From Phoenix dactylifera (taxonomy: Eukaryota > Streptophyta > Magnoliopsida > Arecales > Arecaceae), in the NCBI RefSeq assembly GCF_009389715.1, contig NW_024068255.1, positions 124,001 to 188,000 on the forward strand: 64,000 nt of DNA. The letters are read 5' to 3'. The notes below the pieces were generated by a model, which searched no databases, was not told the origin of the DNA, and worked only from the letters and a program-made list of their open reading frames with translations. Of this stretch, positions 46,421-56,826 are shown one piece after another. Made by a program: the position numbers and the translations under genes. The stretch's first letter is position 1; each line of letters starts with the position of its first letter.

Positions 46421-47850
46421 GTAATCGCCGGAACTTTGGCAGAGCTGACCTCATAACTATCAATCAATCTTAAGATGATGGGGCATTCTGCAGTTACAGT
46501 TTCTATTATTTGTGGCTTTCGACTTTATATTGTGGTAACCCTCGAAAGACTAAGGCAGTTTTGGTAGGCATTTTGATTCGTATCTTAGTAGGCTGGCATG
46601 TAATGGAGAGCGACAGTATAGCATTTGGTTTCCTCCCTCCGCCTTTGCTCCTCTATACCTTGCTTAGATTATTTGAGATTTTTTTTTCCTTTTTTTTATT
46701 ATTTTTTTTATAGATGATTGTACTGCTATTACTTCTTGAAGGAAATTTACTGCTCCTAAAGTCTGTTTTGGCTGGTATTCCCATTTTGAATAGGCTTCGT
46801 TTTCAAGGATTGTTTGTGCTAAACTAGTTTTATTAGCCTAAAATTTTGTTGTGCTACATGTATAATTGAAGCAACATCATTGGGTTTTTATAGATGCAAG
46901 GGTTGCAAGCACGCATCAAATGCAACAAAATATAGCTCCTGTAAGTTCATAATACTTTCCTGAATTCTGGCGAGTTTTGAACTGGAATAAAAGCCTAATA
47001 AAACTTATTAATGATTGTGCTAGTGCAGCTGATAAATCTTGAGATGCTCCTTCTTGCATCATAGTGGTGTAATGGCGGCACGTATTTAAGTTTCGCCCAA
47101 CATTTTTCCTCCGCTGTGTAATGTTTTAAAATCTAGGGATATTTTGAAGCGATGCTTGGTTTCGCGGGCTTAAACTACACGCTTACTGGCCATTTGGGTT
47201 TTTTGGTAGAGTACTTTTTAGCAAAAAGCTACCTTTGTAAGAAATCTGTTATGAACTTTAAAGGATCAGTGACAGGTAGGTAGCCAGGTTAATTGTTTGT
47301 GGGTTTCTGAATTCTTGTAGCAGTGCCCCATGGTTGACCTTATTAAAAGGAAAGGCTTGTTTACATGAGTAATTTGATGATATGTTCGTCGTTGCCAAGA
47401 AAGTATGGAAGCCTGATAGCCATGGCCCGTGAGGTCGTTGTAGGTGCGGCCTTATAGCTTGCATGCGAACTCTTTGTTGTGTTACTGGAGTACCTCGAAT
47501 GCCGGTGTTTTAGGCTACCATTTGAGCCCAATGGCTACAGCCGAAAATTGCTTTGATGCCGCCTTGTGCTGGACTTTCTCCTTTATTCCTCTTTCACGTG
47601 TGAGTGCGAGGCATTCCACTTGGGATAAATGGGTGCCATGTTATGTCGCTAAACCTACGCATAATCATATGAGTGCTGAAATGGAAGTGTCTGCCCATCC
47701 AATTACCCTAGCTATATTGCTGCTAAAGATTAAAACTTTTATTTCAGCGAGAGTGGAGGTAGAAATAGATCTGTTCACGAGCCAGATGGGTCATCGGATT
47801 TGCTTAAAAGCCTGAAGCCTTTCGCAAAGGCTTGGGTATGGATTTTAAAT
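46421..47850. other. eIF4B 3' UTR and intergenic DNA
   Basis: T-rich 3' UTR to about 46720, then unremarkable sequence. Frames here lack domains. Confidence 0.55.
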
Positions 47851-47855
47851 CCGAC

Positions 47856-47869
47856 GGGCCGGCCGGCCC
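47856..47869. repeat. 14-bp perfect GC palindrome
   Basis: GGGCCGGCCGGCCC reads identically on both strands. It sits next to a gcccag/ggcccggcc-rich stretch that resembles plant element DNA. Confidence 0.8.
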
Positions 47870-47960
47870 TGAAATATGAGTTCTTCCGTTGTTTGGATCG
47901 GACTTAGGTTTAGATCAGCCCAGTCTTAGCTTGGCCCGGCCTAGATTTAAAAAAGTGGGT

Positions 47961-47987
47961 ATGCATGTATGTATGTATGTATGTATT
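47961..47987. repeat. (ATGT)n microsatellite
   Basis: Six to seven tetranucleotide units. Confidence 0.85.
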
Positions 47988-48107
47988 ATAAGTGGTTGGT
48001 TCGAATGGTTTGAAGAATCGTTTGCTTGATTAATTGAAAAGAGGTGGCTAAGGTTCTTCAGCCGCTGCCTTCATCTCCCTCCGTCTCTTCTCTCTCTCGA
48101 TTCTTCC

Positions 48108-48533
48108 ATGGAAGTGGAGAATGTCGCTCCTTATAGCTTCAATCTCCCACTACCTACATTCCTCGCTCCGAAATCGGAACCAATGGCTCTAAAAGCCGAT
48201 CAAGATCTCGAAATGCTCAAATCGGCAGCTCTCAGCAGTGCTTATCCCTCGCTGTCAGTGCTCCAAATTGAGCTCGCTGGAGATCTTTCAGTGGCAGCCT
48301 CCAAGTTCAAACAATGACGGTCGGAGCTCATCTAGATTCCAAAGCTTTCAAAGCTACGGCAGCGGATGCTTCACCCTCTTCGGTGGTTATTGAAGATCAT
48401 TCGGATTGTCACAGCCTCGAATTGACGACGATAGAGTTTGGATCAACTGCTCTTGCGGATGGGCGGCGGTGGAATACCGAGACTCGGTCCCAAGCCCGAA
48501 ACCCAAGTACCAGACTCTACCCTAAGAAATAGG
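48108..48533 (+). other. two adjacent short open frames, unknown
   Basis: A 69-codon frame (48108-48317), preceded by a CT-rich leader-like stretch (ctcttctctctctcg), is followed directly by a second frame (48314-48532) overlapping it by 4 bases in another phase. Neither has a recognisable domain. The segment lies between gcccagcc-rich ends (47880-47960 and 48535-48620) that are weakly inverted, so it may belong to an element rather than a host gene. Confidence 0.2.
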
Positions 48534-48922
48534 CCTAGAGGCTAGGCTGAGAAGGGCTTGGGCCTGATTAATTTTAGTTACATCTTGAGTTGAGCCTGGC
48601 TCGAACCTGGGCTGAGCCACTTGATGATCAAGTCTAGGTAGAACAAAGGAGGATGGAGTTGGCTGTTGGTTCTAATGCTGCAAATCTGTCTTTCAAACGA
48701 AGTGCATCAACTGTTAGGACAACCAATTGCTTCCAAGTGGATGACTGTGCGGTTGGGAGCCCATAAAATTTCCATTGTTAACACCATCCTCTATAACCAA
48801 TTAGTTGCTAGGCATAATCTTTATTATTACAGAGCAATTTGATCTAGTTGTGCCTATGTGCTATTTGATAATCTATCCATGTCGAAATCCCACAGGTTGT
48901 CTTTCATGTTCATCATCGGTTA

Positions 48923-48923
<1 letters not shown>

Positions 48924-48961
<38 letters not shown>
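48924..48961. repeat. (CA)n microsatellite
   Basis: About 19 CA units. Confidence 0.95.
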
Positions 48962-48965
<4 letters not shown>

Positions 48966-50700
48966 TTGTTTGAAAAAAGAGAGCAAAATCAGGCAGTTCA
49001 GTTAATATTTTTGTAAAGATAAATTTGGGTTTATTATACCAATTTATTGTAAATGTATCTGTGAGAAGTTCAGCTCATATTCAGAATAATACAATAATTT
49101 AATAAAGCAGCAATATAGTTTTAGCAGTATAAATATAAAATATTGATATTTTAAATTTTATCTGATATTTTATAATTTTTTATTAAAATTGATAATCTAA
49201 TATTATTAAGTTAGGAAATTTAATAAATACAATATATATTGTAGGGGCATATAATAGAAATATAATATATACAAGTATTAACCAACTATAAATTTATTTA
49301 TTAAAAAGTCAGCTCCCGCGCGCACGCCAAGAGTTTGAAATCTCATGCCCTAAATTTCCTAATGATCGTTGAACGCCTCATGCTCACCTCAAATCTCGAT
49401 AAACGAGAAACCACCTCCTCCTTCCATCCATCTCTCATGGTGAGGGAGGAGAGGACAACAGAGACGTTTGTGAAGCTGAGGCGTTACTCCAACATTGAGG
49501 AGGAGATGGTGCAGCTCCTTCATATTATTTTACAGACATTATTTAAATGTCATCAGTTATCCTTCATCATTAAAATGTTGCTATTTATTTATTTTTTTAC
49601 CACCAAAGAATTTACATATTTTTAAATACTAGTAAATATTAAAAAATACTATAAAAAATAATTTTTAGTGGTTTATAAAAAAAACGTTGCCAATTAATCA
49701 ACGATATAAATTTGCGACATTATGTCGATATTTGATAAAAATTTTGTTAAAAATGCTGGCAGTATTTTTTTAAAAAAAAATTCCGTTGTATTTTTTTACA
49801 TGGGTAAACTTTTTTTTGTTTTTGTGTTGAGAGAGGAGGCATGAAAAGTTCAGCAGCAATATATTTATTCGGGCGACCAAAGCCATTAATGTTTTTCCCT
49901 ATGTGATCGCGGCCATCCATGCTTCGCGTTGTAAAATGTATTCCTGTGTTTGGATCATGTACTGCTGAGCTTGGTCGGTGGACAGGGTTGAGGAGAGTCG
50001 GTTGACGGCAGGAAGCGACGAGAGTAACCCAAGCATTTATAGCCTGACTTGTAGATGGGAAGAGAGGCCCATTCCATTGCTGCTGCAACCACCATCATCG
50101 TCGTGTAAATGCTCCCAACTTCCACCGTCAAAGCATTCAACGAATGAGAATCTAATGCTGAGACTAAGTGAGCCGCTCGCTTTTCCTCCGCACGGGCACT
50201 TGCGCTTTCACCTGCCTCGCAATCTCTTTCCTTCTTCTTCCTAATGCCATTTGAAGGTCGGGTGCAGTGGGTGTCAGATCTCATTCAATGAAGCCATCTC
50301 CCTATCTTGTCCATGCGAACGGATTAAGATAGCTGATGTTCACGGGTACACGGCCGTCGTATTAATGCAATACAGTAATGCAATACAGTGTATTCCTTCT
50401 TGGAAATTTGGGATGGATTGACGGATGGGAAACATAAGCTCCGCCAAAGAAGCAGCGGTGGTGAAGAAAGAGGTAGAGGAACGTCAACTTCATTATCCTT
50501 GCGAAGTGAGAACGGCTTTTCTTCTTTCCGCATGCAGGCCGACGATATCAAAGATGGCTGGGGGTTATTTGAGTACGCAGCACTGAGGGCAGATCATCTA
50601 CGGCTCAAGCCAGTGGCAAATTCCTCCAAGCGAGTTATTTTTGATGGACGAGAAGGAATAGAAGAAATTTGCTTTCCGTTGAAAGTTTAACATCCCTGGT
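48962..50700. other. intergenic, no supportable gene
   Basis: Very AT-rich to 49800, then mixed. Frames at 49335-49625, 49978-50244 and 50388-50690 lack recognised domains or splice context. Confidence 0.5.
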
Positions 50701-50705
50701 GTACT

Positions 50706-51143
50706 TATAACAACCCAGGACCTCACCCAAAATGGCTAGCCGGAAGGTATTATTTGGGTTCCTTAATCCTGTATAGGTACCCAAGATTTACCCAGCGAAT
50801 AACCGATGTGAGACTAAACACACGCCCGCACGGATCCTCACATACTCCCCCCGTTCAAACCCTGACGTTCTCATCAGGCTAAGAGTTCAAATCTATTCAA
50901 ATCTAATCACAAACACCATGATTGGCCCATGGTCAGCCCCAATGGATCATGCTGCAGTGTCCCCTAGTCCACATAGGTTATGGGCCGGGTCCGCTCTGAT
51001 ACCATTTGTAACAACCCAGGACCTCACCCAAAATGGCTAGCCGGAAGGTATTATTTGGGTTCCTTGATCCTGTATAGGTACCCAAGATTTACCCAACGAA
51101 TAACCGATGTGAGACTAAACATACGCCCGCACGGGTCCTCATA
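50706..51143 (-). mobile_element. TRIM element, copy B (LTR-retrotransposon kin, non-coding)
   Basis: Structurally complete: two 137-bp terminal repeats (50706-50842 and 51007-51143), a 164-bp interior, and a 5-bp target duplication GTACT at 50701-50705 and 51144-51148. Read on the minus strand, the primer-binding site TGGTATCAGAGC (initiator tRNA-Met) lies two bases inside the 5' repeat, and a GGGGGG purine tract precedes the 3' repeat. The repeats differ at about six of 137 sites, so it is fairly young. It has no coding capacity and depended on proteins from other elements. Confidence 0.95.
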
Positions 51144-51148
51144 GTACT

Positions 51149-52440
51149 GTAGGCAAGATATCATATTAAGAGGCCCACCAATGCACACTTTGCTCTTCCG
51201 TTCTCAAAATCGTAAGTTGCCCTCCTTCTAAACTTCCAAAGCCTCACCGTTATAATTGGAGTTGGATTTCACCTCTAATATAATTACTGGAAGCATTATA
51301 AATTGCCTGAGAGAAGCAATCAGCGTACTTCGACATCCTTAGATTTATAAGTTCAAATTATGGTTTAAATGGCCCTATAAAACATTGATTAATTCATTGA
51401 AATAATAATAATCATCAAACCAATTGTTTTGCTACCTAGAGCAAGAAAGACGTCGTATAGGAAAATCATGGCTTCCAAAGAAATGCTCATCAACAGCTAG
51501 TCGATCAGTATGCGATTTATCTTGCTTCCGAAGGCTACGTATAATAGATCCGAAGTGGTTTTGACCACTCCAAATTGATTTATGAGAGTAATCCTGAATT
51601 GCCTCTCCCATGGACAAATGTGATGGCGAGTAGTTAAAAACGACGTGGCTTTTAAATGTTTTAGGCCAGTTGGAAGGTAGCGTTATCTGGAAATCACTAG
51701 CCACGGATCCAAGGTCCATAAATGGCGCATTTCTCTCTGGTTTTATTTCCTCGTCCATGGAAACAATGTGGGGAGCTCATGCTATTGAGGGACCTCAGTA
51801 ATCTTGCCTTTCTCATCAACGAGATTGCTGCACGATGGAGGCAAATCGTGGAACGCTTCTGTGCGGCCATCTGATGCCCTCGCACATCATGAAGCAAAAC
51901 CATGGCTCTCCAAGACAAGCAGGACAGCAGCTTTCCTAGAATTTGATAGCAGTTCGAAGTTCTGGAGATACTCGTGCTTCTCATCTCAGATCTTCGGGTA
52001 TTAATGTTCGGATCCAGTGAGTTCAGTGCGGATCGGACTGTGGGATCGATCCATGTTGACACCTTGATCCGTTTTTATGCACTGCCTGATCTGTGAGGAT
52101 ACATTGATCCAAGCAGGACAGCTTGGAATGGAACTGTTTATTCTTCTCAATTGCACCATTCACTCAAGTGTAGATATGCTGTAGCCAAACATGTTTTCGC
52201 TCCTCGTGTGTAAACTAAATTATATTTACGTGGGGAAGTAAATGCAGTCATATCTGAAGATAAAAAAAACTCCTATAATGGGGAAAGACGAACTTTTGAC
52301 TGACTTCGCTGTAGAAGATCTGCCTTCGCCGCCGAGTATATCAAATCTCAAAAAGCCCCAACGCAAAGGGGAAGCCCCTCCACGACAATATCGCCAGTTG
52401 AGGGGGGCAGTTGGAAGCACACGAACCTCATTTATTATTT
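51149..52440. other. intergenic; unassigned minus-strand frames
   Basis: Minus-strand frames at 51432-51758 and 51697-52062 overlap in different phases and show no motif I recognise; a decayed gene is possible. The rest is upstream sequence for the Ole e 1-like gene. Confidence 0.4.
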
Positions 52441-52460
52441 CACTCTCGGATCCTCCCATT

Positions 52461-52466
52461 TTATAT
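52461..52466 (+). promoter_or_regulatory. possible TATA box of the Ole e 1-like gene
   Basis: TTATAT in the context ccattttatattcgcc, about 180 bases upstream of the start codon, followed by a CT-rich leader (ctctctctcccc). Confidence 0.4.
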
Positions 52467-52644
52467 TCGCCACGCTACTCCGCAGCATCCCCACCTCCCA
52501 CCATCCCTCGCTTCTCTACTCCCTAACCAAAACCCCTTTCCCACCTCTCTCTCTCCCCTTCTTCTTCCTGGCAGTAGATTGTGATCTTTAGCTCATTCGC
52601 TTCCAGATCCTCACTTTCTCATTCTTGTAACTCGCATTCCTCCG

Positions 52645-54560
52645 ATGAGTCGCCCGAAGGATTTTTCATGGGTATTGGCAGCTATAGCTGCCATGTTTAT
52701 AGGAGGGGATTTGAGAGTAGGCGCAGATACAATGGTGACCGGGAGCGTCTTCTGCGACCAATGCAAAGATGGCCATTGGAGCCTCTTCGACTATCCTCTC
52801 GATGGTACCGTAAAATAAATCCCACCATTCTCTCCCCAGCTACTGTATATAAGATAAATTAAAGTTCATGTTGTTATGTTCTTAAGAACAAGTTGTTACT
52901 GCTTCAAAACAAAATCAGGAGCGAAGGTGGCGGTGACGTGCGGAGGAGCGGACGGCCAAATGACAGCGTACAAAGAAGACAGCACCAACTGGCTGGGCTG
53001 CTACACGGTGAGATTCGAGGGGAACCCGGACCTGAGCGGCTGCTACGCGCGGGTGGTGGGGGGGCCGGAAGGGTGCGGCGCCGGGGCCGGGCCGGCGCGG
53101 GGTCTGACCCTCATGTTCCGGATGTTTGGAATGGCCATGTACACGGTGGACCCGCTGCTGTCCCAGCCGCCGCAGCCCATGGGATTCTGCCCGCGCGATT
53201 CGGCCCCTCCCTCGTCGCCGACGCCGATGCTGCCCCGGCTCCCGCCGCCGCCACCTGTGCCCCGACGGCCACCGGGTCTCCCCTCCTTGGAGGCCTCCGC
53301 CTGCTCCTACGAGTACGATCACCTGTCTCCCCCATTCTCTCCTTCTCTCCATCACCAACAAATAGTTCTACATTGAATCTTCGCTTAAATTTTTTTGGAT
53401 ATTTATATAGAGCTATCGGATTGGGACAAATGGTATCAAAACAAATTCTGCCAATAGCCTACGTAGACTAAGAAAATAATCTAGTATGAGTTCATAGAGG
53501 CTGACTGTGTACCGACCGTGATGCTTGTGATGCTTGTGATTAAATTTGAATAGATTTAAACTCTTAATTTGACAAAAACATCAGAGCTTGAAAAGAAAAA
53601 AAAATGTAAGGACCGTGTGGACATGTGTTTGGTCTTAGATCGGTTATTCGTTGAAGAGATCTTGAATGTTTATATATGATCGAAGAACACGAAAAAAAAT
53701 ATTTAAGTTGTTATATATTGATTTAGGGGAGAGGGATTAGCCGTTGGGTTGGACCAGGCAGCCGGGAATTACGCCGCTCCATGCCTGACATTACCGACGT
53801 TCTGCATGTGCGTCGCCTGGCCCGCTGGTAAAGAAGGGCGTGTCAGGCATTGAGTGGTTCTTGGTAGGGTAGGGAAAGGCAGAAACACATCTCAGTTGTG
53901 ACCACTTTTTTATTGAATCAATGTCCGAACCGAGCATTTGGGCTTCCATCCTCTTCCAATTATTGGTTAAGAATTTTGCTTTCAGGGGAGTAGCCATGCT
54001 GCCGACCATTTTAACCAGTAGTAGCAACGTTTTATTAGGAGACATTGCATAAGCTGAAAACCCCTCAATGGTCCTAGAATTCGACATTAGTTTGCTTAAT
54101 TTTTTGCTTTGCGATGAACAGTGTTAATATTAAGATTCAATATTAGGATGTTTTTCCTAATCTTTGGATCGCTACTAATTTGCGAACACTGATTGCTAGT
54201 AAATGGATGATGCCACAATTCAAGTGCTACTGGAAGGTGGTGAGCCCACAGACGAGGGTCGCCATGGCTTTTGGACCTATCGCCGCCGGGAGGTACGGGA
54301 TGAACATGACCCTGTGGGAAGGACTCCAAGGGAGGGGAGACCTCTACAGGACGCTGCTTAGAGAAGGGACTGCAGCTCTTCTCAACTCGTATGATAGCTT
54401 GAGCTTCTTCTACCCCACACTTGGTGTGATAGACCACATGAACCGGGCCTTGCTTGGGTCCTCTAGGCAGGCTCTCACTACGGCATTAAGGTTCAGAAGG
54501 GCCAACTCCGGTGCATATGGCCCTGGAAACGTCACCTGCAATTTTAACCCATGTTCGTAA
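52645..54560 (+). CDS. secreted Ole e 1-like, proline-rich cell-wall protein
   Basis: Three exons (52645-52804, 52919-53312, 54200-54560) join in frame for 304 aa. A signal peptide is present (MSRPKDFSWVLAAIAAMFIGGDLRVGA). The next region fits a Pollen Ole e 1-like domain: GSVFCDQCKDGHWSLFDYPL, GAKVAVTCGGADG, and DLSGCYARVVGGPEGC. A proline-rich linker (about residues 160-180, PPPPPVPRRPP) leads to a C-terminal Cys-containing domain (WMMPQFKCYWKVVSPQT, GDLYRTLLREGTAALLNSY, FFYPTLGVIDHMNRALL) ending CNFNPC. The protein probably acts in the cell wall; its exact role is unknown. Exon 1/2 and 2/3 junctions were chosen because they restore the domain frame. Exon 2 is very GC-rich. Intron 2 holds a TRIM remnant. 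Confidence 0.9.
53380..53717 (+). mobile_element. TRIM element, copy C, old and damaged, in an intron
   Basis: Same family as copies A and B, in the opposite orientation. A degenerate primer-binding site lies at 53431-53443, a homologous interior spans 53429-53604 (sharing ttgaatagatttaaactctta), and a recognisable right terminal repeat starts TGTAAGGACC at 53605. The left terminal repeat is incomplete. Many differences from copy B make it the oldest of the three. Confidence 0.75.
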
Positions 54561-56040
54561 AATGAGTTTTATTCAATTGAATTCTCTACCGATATGCATG
54601 AATTTCTCATGATGTTGTTGTGGCCTTGGATTTGATTTCACCTTACACATGATATGTAACTGATACTTATGAGTCAAAGTGCTTAATATATTTATTCGAG
54701 CGGGTTGGGAAAAGTATTTAATTTCTTATAATTTCCTATCATTTGTGTCCCTGCCTACTTTTTCTTTTCTTTTTTATGTGTGTATTCATTACACTAGTTA
54801 TATTGCAGGTGCAAGAGAACAAGCTTGCTGTATATTCAGGAAAAGGATATTTATCGAAGTCAATAAAATTAGAAGGCCCAATCCAAATATCCAGTTCATT
54901 GGAATGCAAAAGTAGACATAAGTTTGCCCGCTACAACTCTAGCTAAGGACATAAATGGTCCACATAAGTTCCAAGTTAAAGTTACCCAAGTAAGCTTGCC
55001 AAAATTATTGCTCTAACTTGAAATTGACTAACTCATATTTGATACAATCATCTCAAGCTTGTATTCGTCCAACCTCGGTCTAAGCAAAGCATGCTTAAAA
55101 TGGCCATCATTGATCATAGCTGATTAGTAGACATGCCAAGTAAATAAAATAAATCAATTTGATTTCTCAAGATATATAAATCCTTCTCCAACTTGATAAA
55201 AGCTCAGGTCAGACAATCTTACCACGACCTAGTCTATAAACTTTTAATTTTTAAGTTGACCCATAGACCACCGCCGTGTCCGTATAACTTCTGAATCAAA
55301 ATTATTATTCATTGTCATAATGTCATGACAAACTATATCAATCAACAAATTAATATATTTTTAGGAGCTTTTCTTAATCATACTGTATACATCATGCTTG
55401 TTGTTATTATGGTTGAAATAATATATAATGTTTGACTAAACCAGACTATAACAGCATTATATTTTTGAGCTGGGAGACAACATAAGGTTTAATGCGTACA
55501 TTATTTCCATCTACTCACATAAAAATAATATTTAAATTCTTGAATAACTATAGTGTGAAATAAGGCCTTCCATAACATTATACATTGTCACTAAAACTTG
55601 GGGACTGTGTATGATCACCAAGTCCATATATCATATGTCGATGAAGAAACGCATGTTATGTGATCCTCAAAATATCCATACATATGCAGGCACACAAAAT
55701 TACAAAGATACATACACAGATGCCATGCATGCAGAGCATCCACACATTAGAATATTATTTTCAGAATTCTTACTGTCTATTTAATGGAACGAAGTACCCT
55801 TATCTTGTAAATTAACAATAAAAATATAATACGGTGAGCCCCGGAGGAACCATTTATTTATTCGTCTAAGTACGACTCCGAACCTTGAATAGGCATGGCA
55901 TCGACCTCCTAATCCCCTTACTATTGGAACAGGTATAATTAGATCTCTCCAACTCCACTGCAAAAGTTCCACCTACCGTAATCTAATCTCCTTTAAATCC
56001 CATGCTCCTCTCGCATGTGTTGAATTCCAAGCAAGAAGTA
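54561..56040. other. intergenic, no supportable gene
   Basis: AT-rich sequence; short frames without domains. The last 150 bases should be promoter and leader of the next gene, though no strong TATA box is seen. Confidence 0.6.
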
Positions 56041-56826
56041 ATGGAGTTCCTCGCCTCCCTCATCCTCTCCCTCTCCTTCTCATCTCTCCTCCTCTCACCA
56101 CCAGCACAAGCCACCGCTCCATCTGGCACAATCAAGAGGACCACGAAGCAGCAAATCCTTGCGAGCATCCCTCCAGGCACACAAGAAAACCCAGTTCCCT
56201 TCATCACCTCCCCCTCCGGCAAGTACGCCGCGTACCTCCTCCGCCGGGAGACCGCCCCCGGTGCTGGAGGCTTCGGCAGCGACTTCTGCTACATCCAGGT
56301 TCAGGACACGAGCACCGAGCAGAGCATGTGGGAGTCGGAGTGCGCCCCCGTGAGCACTGCCAACACCTGCGCCCTCGTGTTCGACGACAACGGGCTGGAG
56401 GTCTTCGACGGGAGCAACTCGGCCTGGGCCACGGACGACGCAGAGTCTGCCGATGAGAATTTCTTGGAGACTCTGGAGCTGGTGGACGAGGGAGACATGT
56501 GGCTCCGAGACAAGAAAGGAGAGCTGGCATGGAAGGCAAGCGAGGAGCCGCGTGCCAACCAGAGGTGCGGGCTGCCCGGGTCGCCCGGGCTGGCCCCGGC
56601 GAGGCCTCCATTCGCCGCTCCAATTGGCGGCGATGACAACCTTCCTTTCGGGCAGCAGCAGCAGGGGAAGCCCATGGCTGGGGTGAGCCAGACCTTCGGG
56701 TTCGACAGCAATCCACTGGCGGACAGCACCCCTTATGATAGCGGGTGCTCCAGAGGTGTCCAATACTGGCTTGGAACGGGAGGGGGTGTACTCCTTGCTC
56801 ATCTGGTCTCCGCTCTTGTCTTCTGA
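56041..56826 (+). CDS. secreted, probably GPI-anchored, curculin/bulb-lectin-like protein
   Basis: An intronless 261-aa protein. It starts with a signal peptide (MEFLASLILSLSFSSLLLSPPAQA). An in-frame ATG 13 codons upstream (56002) would push the hydrophobic core inward, so I preferred 56041. Residues about 45-180 look like a B-lectin/curculin-like beta-prism: PFITSPSGKYAAYLLRRE, FCYIQVQD, CALVFDDNGLEVFDGSNSAW and LELVDEGDMWLRDKKGELAWKA. I do not see a complete QxDxNxVxY mannose-binding motif, so sugar binding is doubtful. A Pro/Gln/Gly-rich segment follows, and the C-terminus is hydrophobic (GGGVLLAHLVSALVF) after a small-residue stretch, as in GPI-anchor signals. Probable location is the outer plasma membrane or cell wall. 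Function unknown. Confidence 0.85.
   Translation: MEFLASLILSLSFSSLLLSPPAQATAPSGTIKRTTKQQILASIPPGTQENPVPFITSPSGKYAAYLLRRETAPGAGGFGSDFCYIQVQDTSTEQSMWESECAPVSTANTCALVFDDNGLEVFDGSNSAWATDDAESADENFLETLELVDEGDMWLRDKKGELAWKASEEPRANQRCGLPGSPGLAPARPPFAAPIGGDDNLPFGQQQQGKPMAGVSQTFGFDSNPLADSTPYDSGCSRGVQYWLGTGGGVLLAHLVSALVF

Noticed and set aside
51432-52062. Two overlapping minus-strand frames
   Set aside because: Not recognisable; the overlap in different phases could be a decayed gene, but I cannot support a call.
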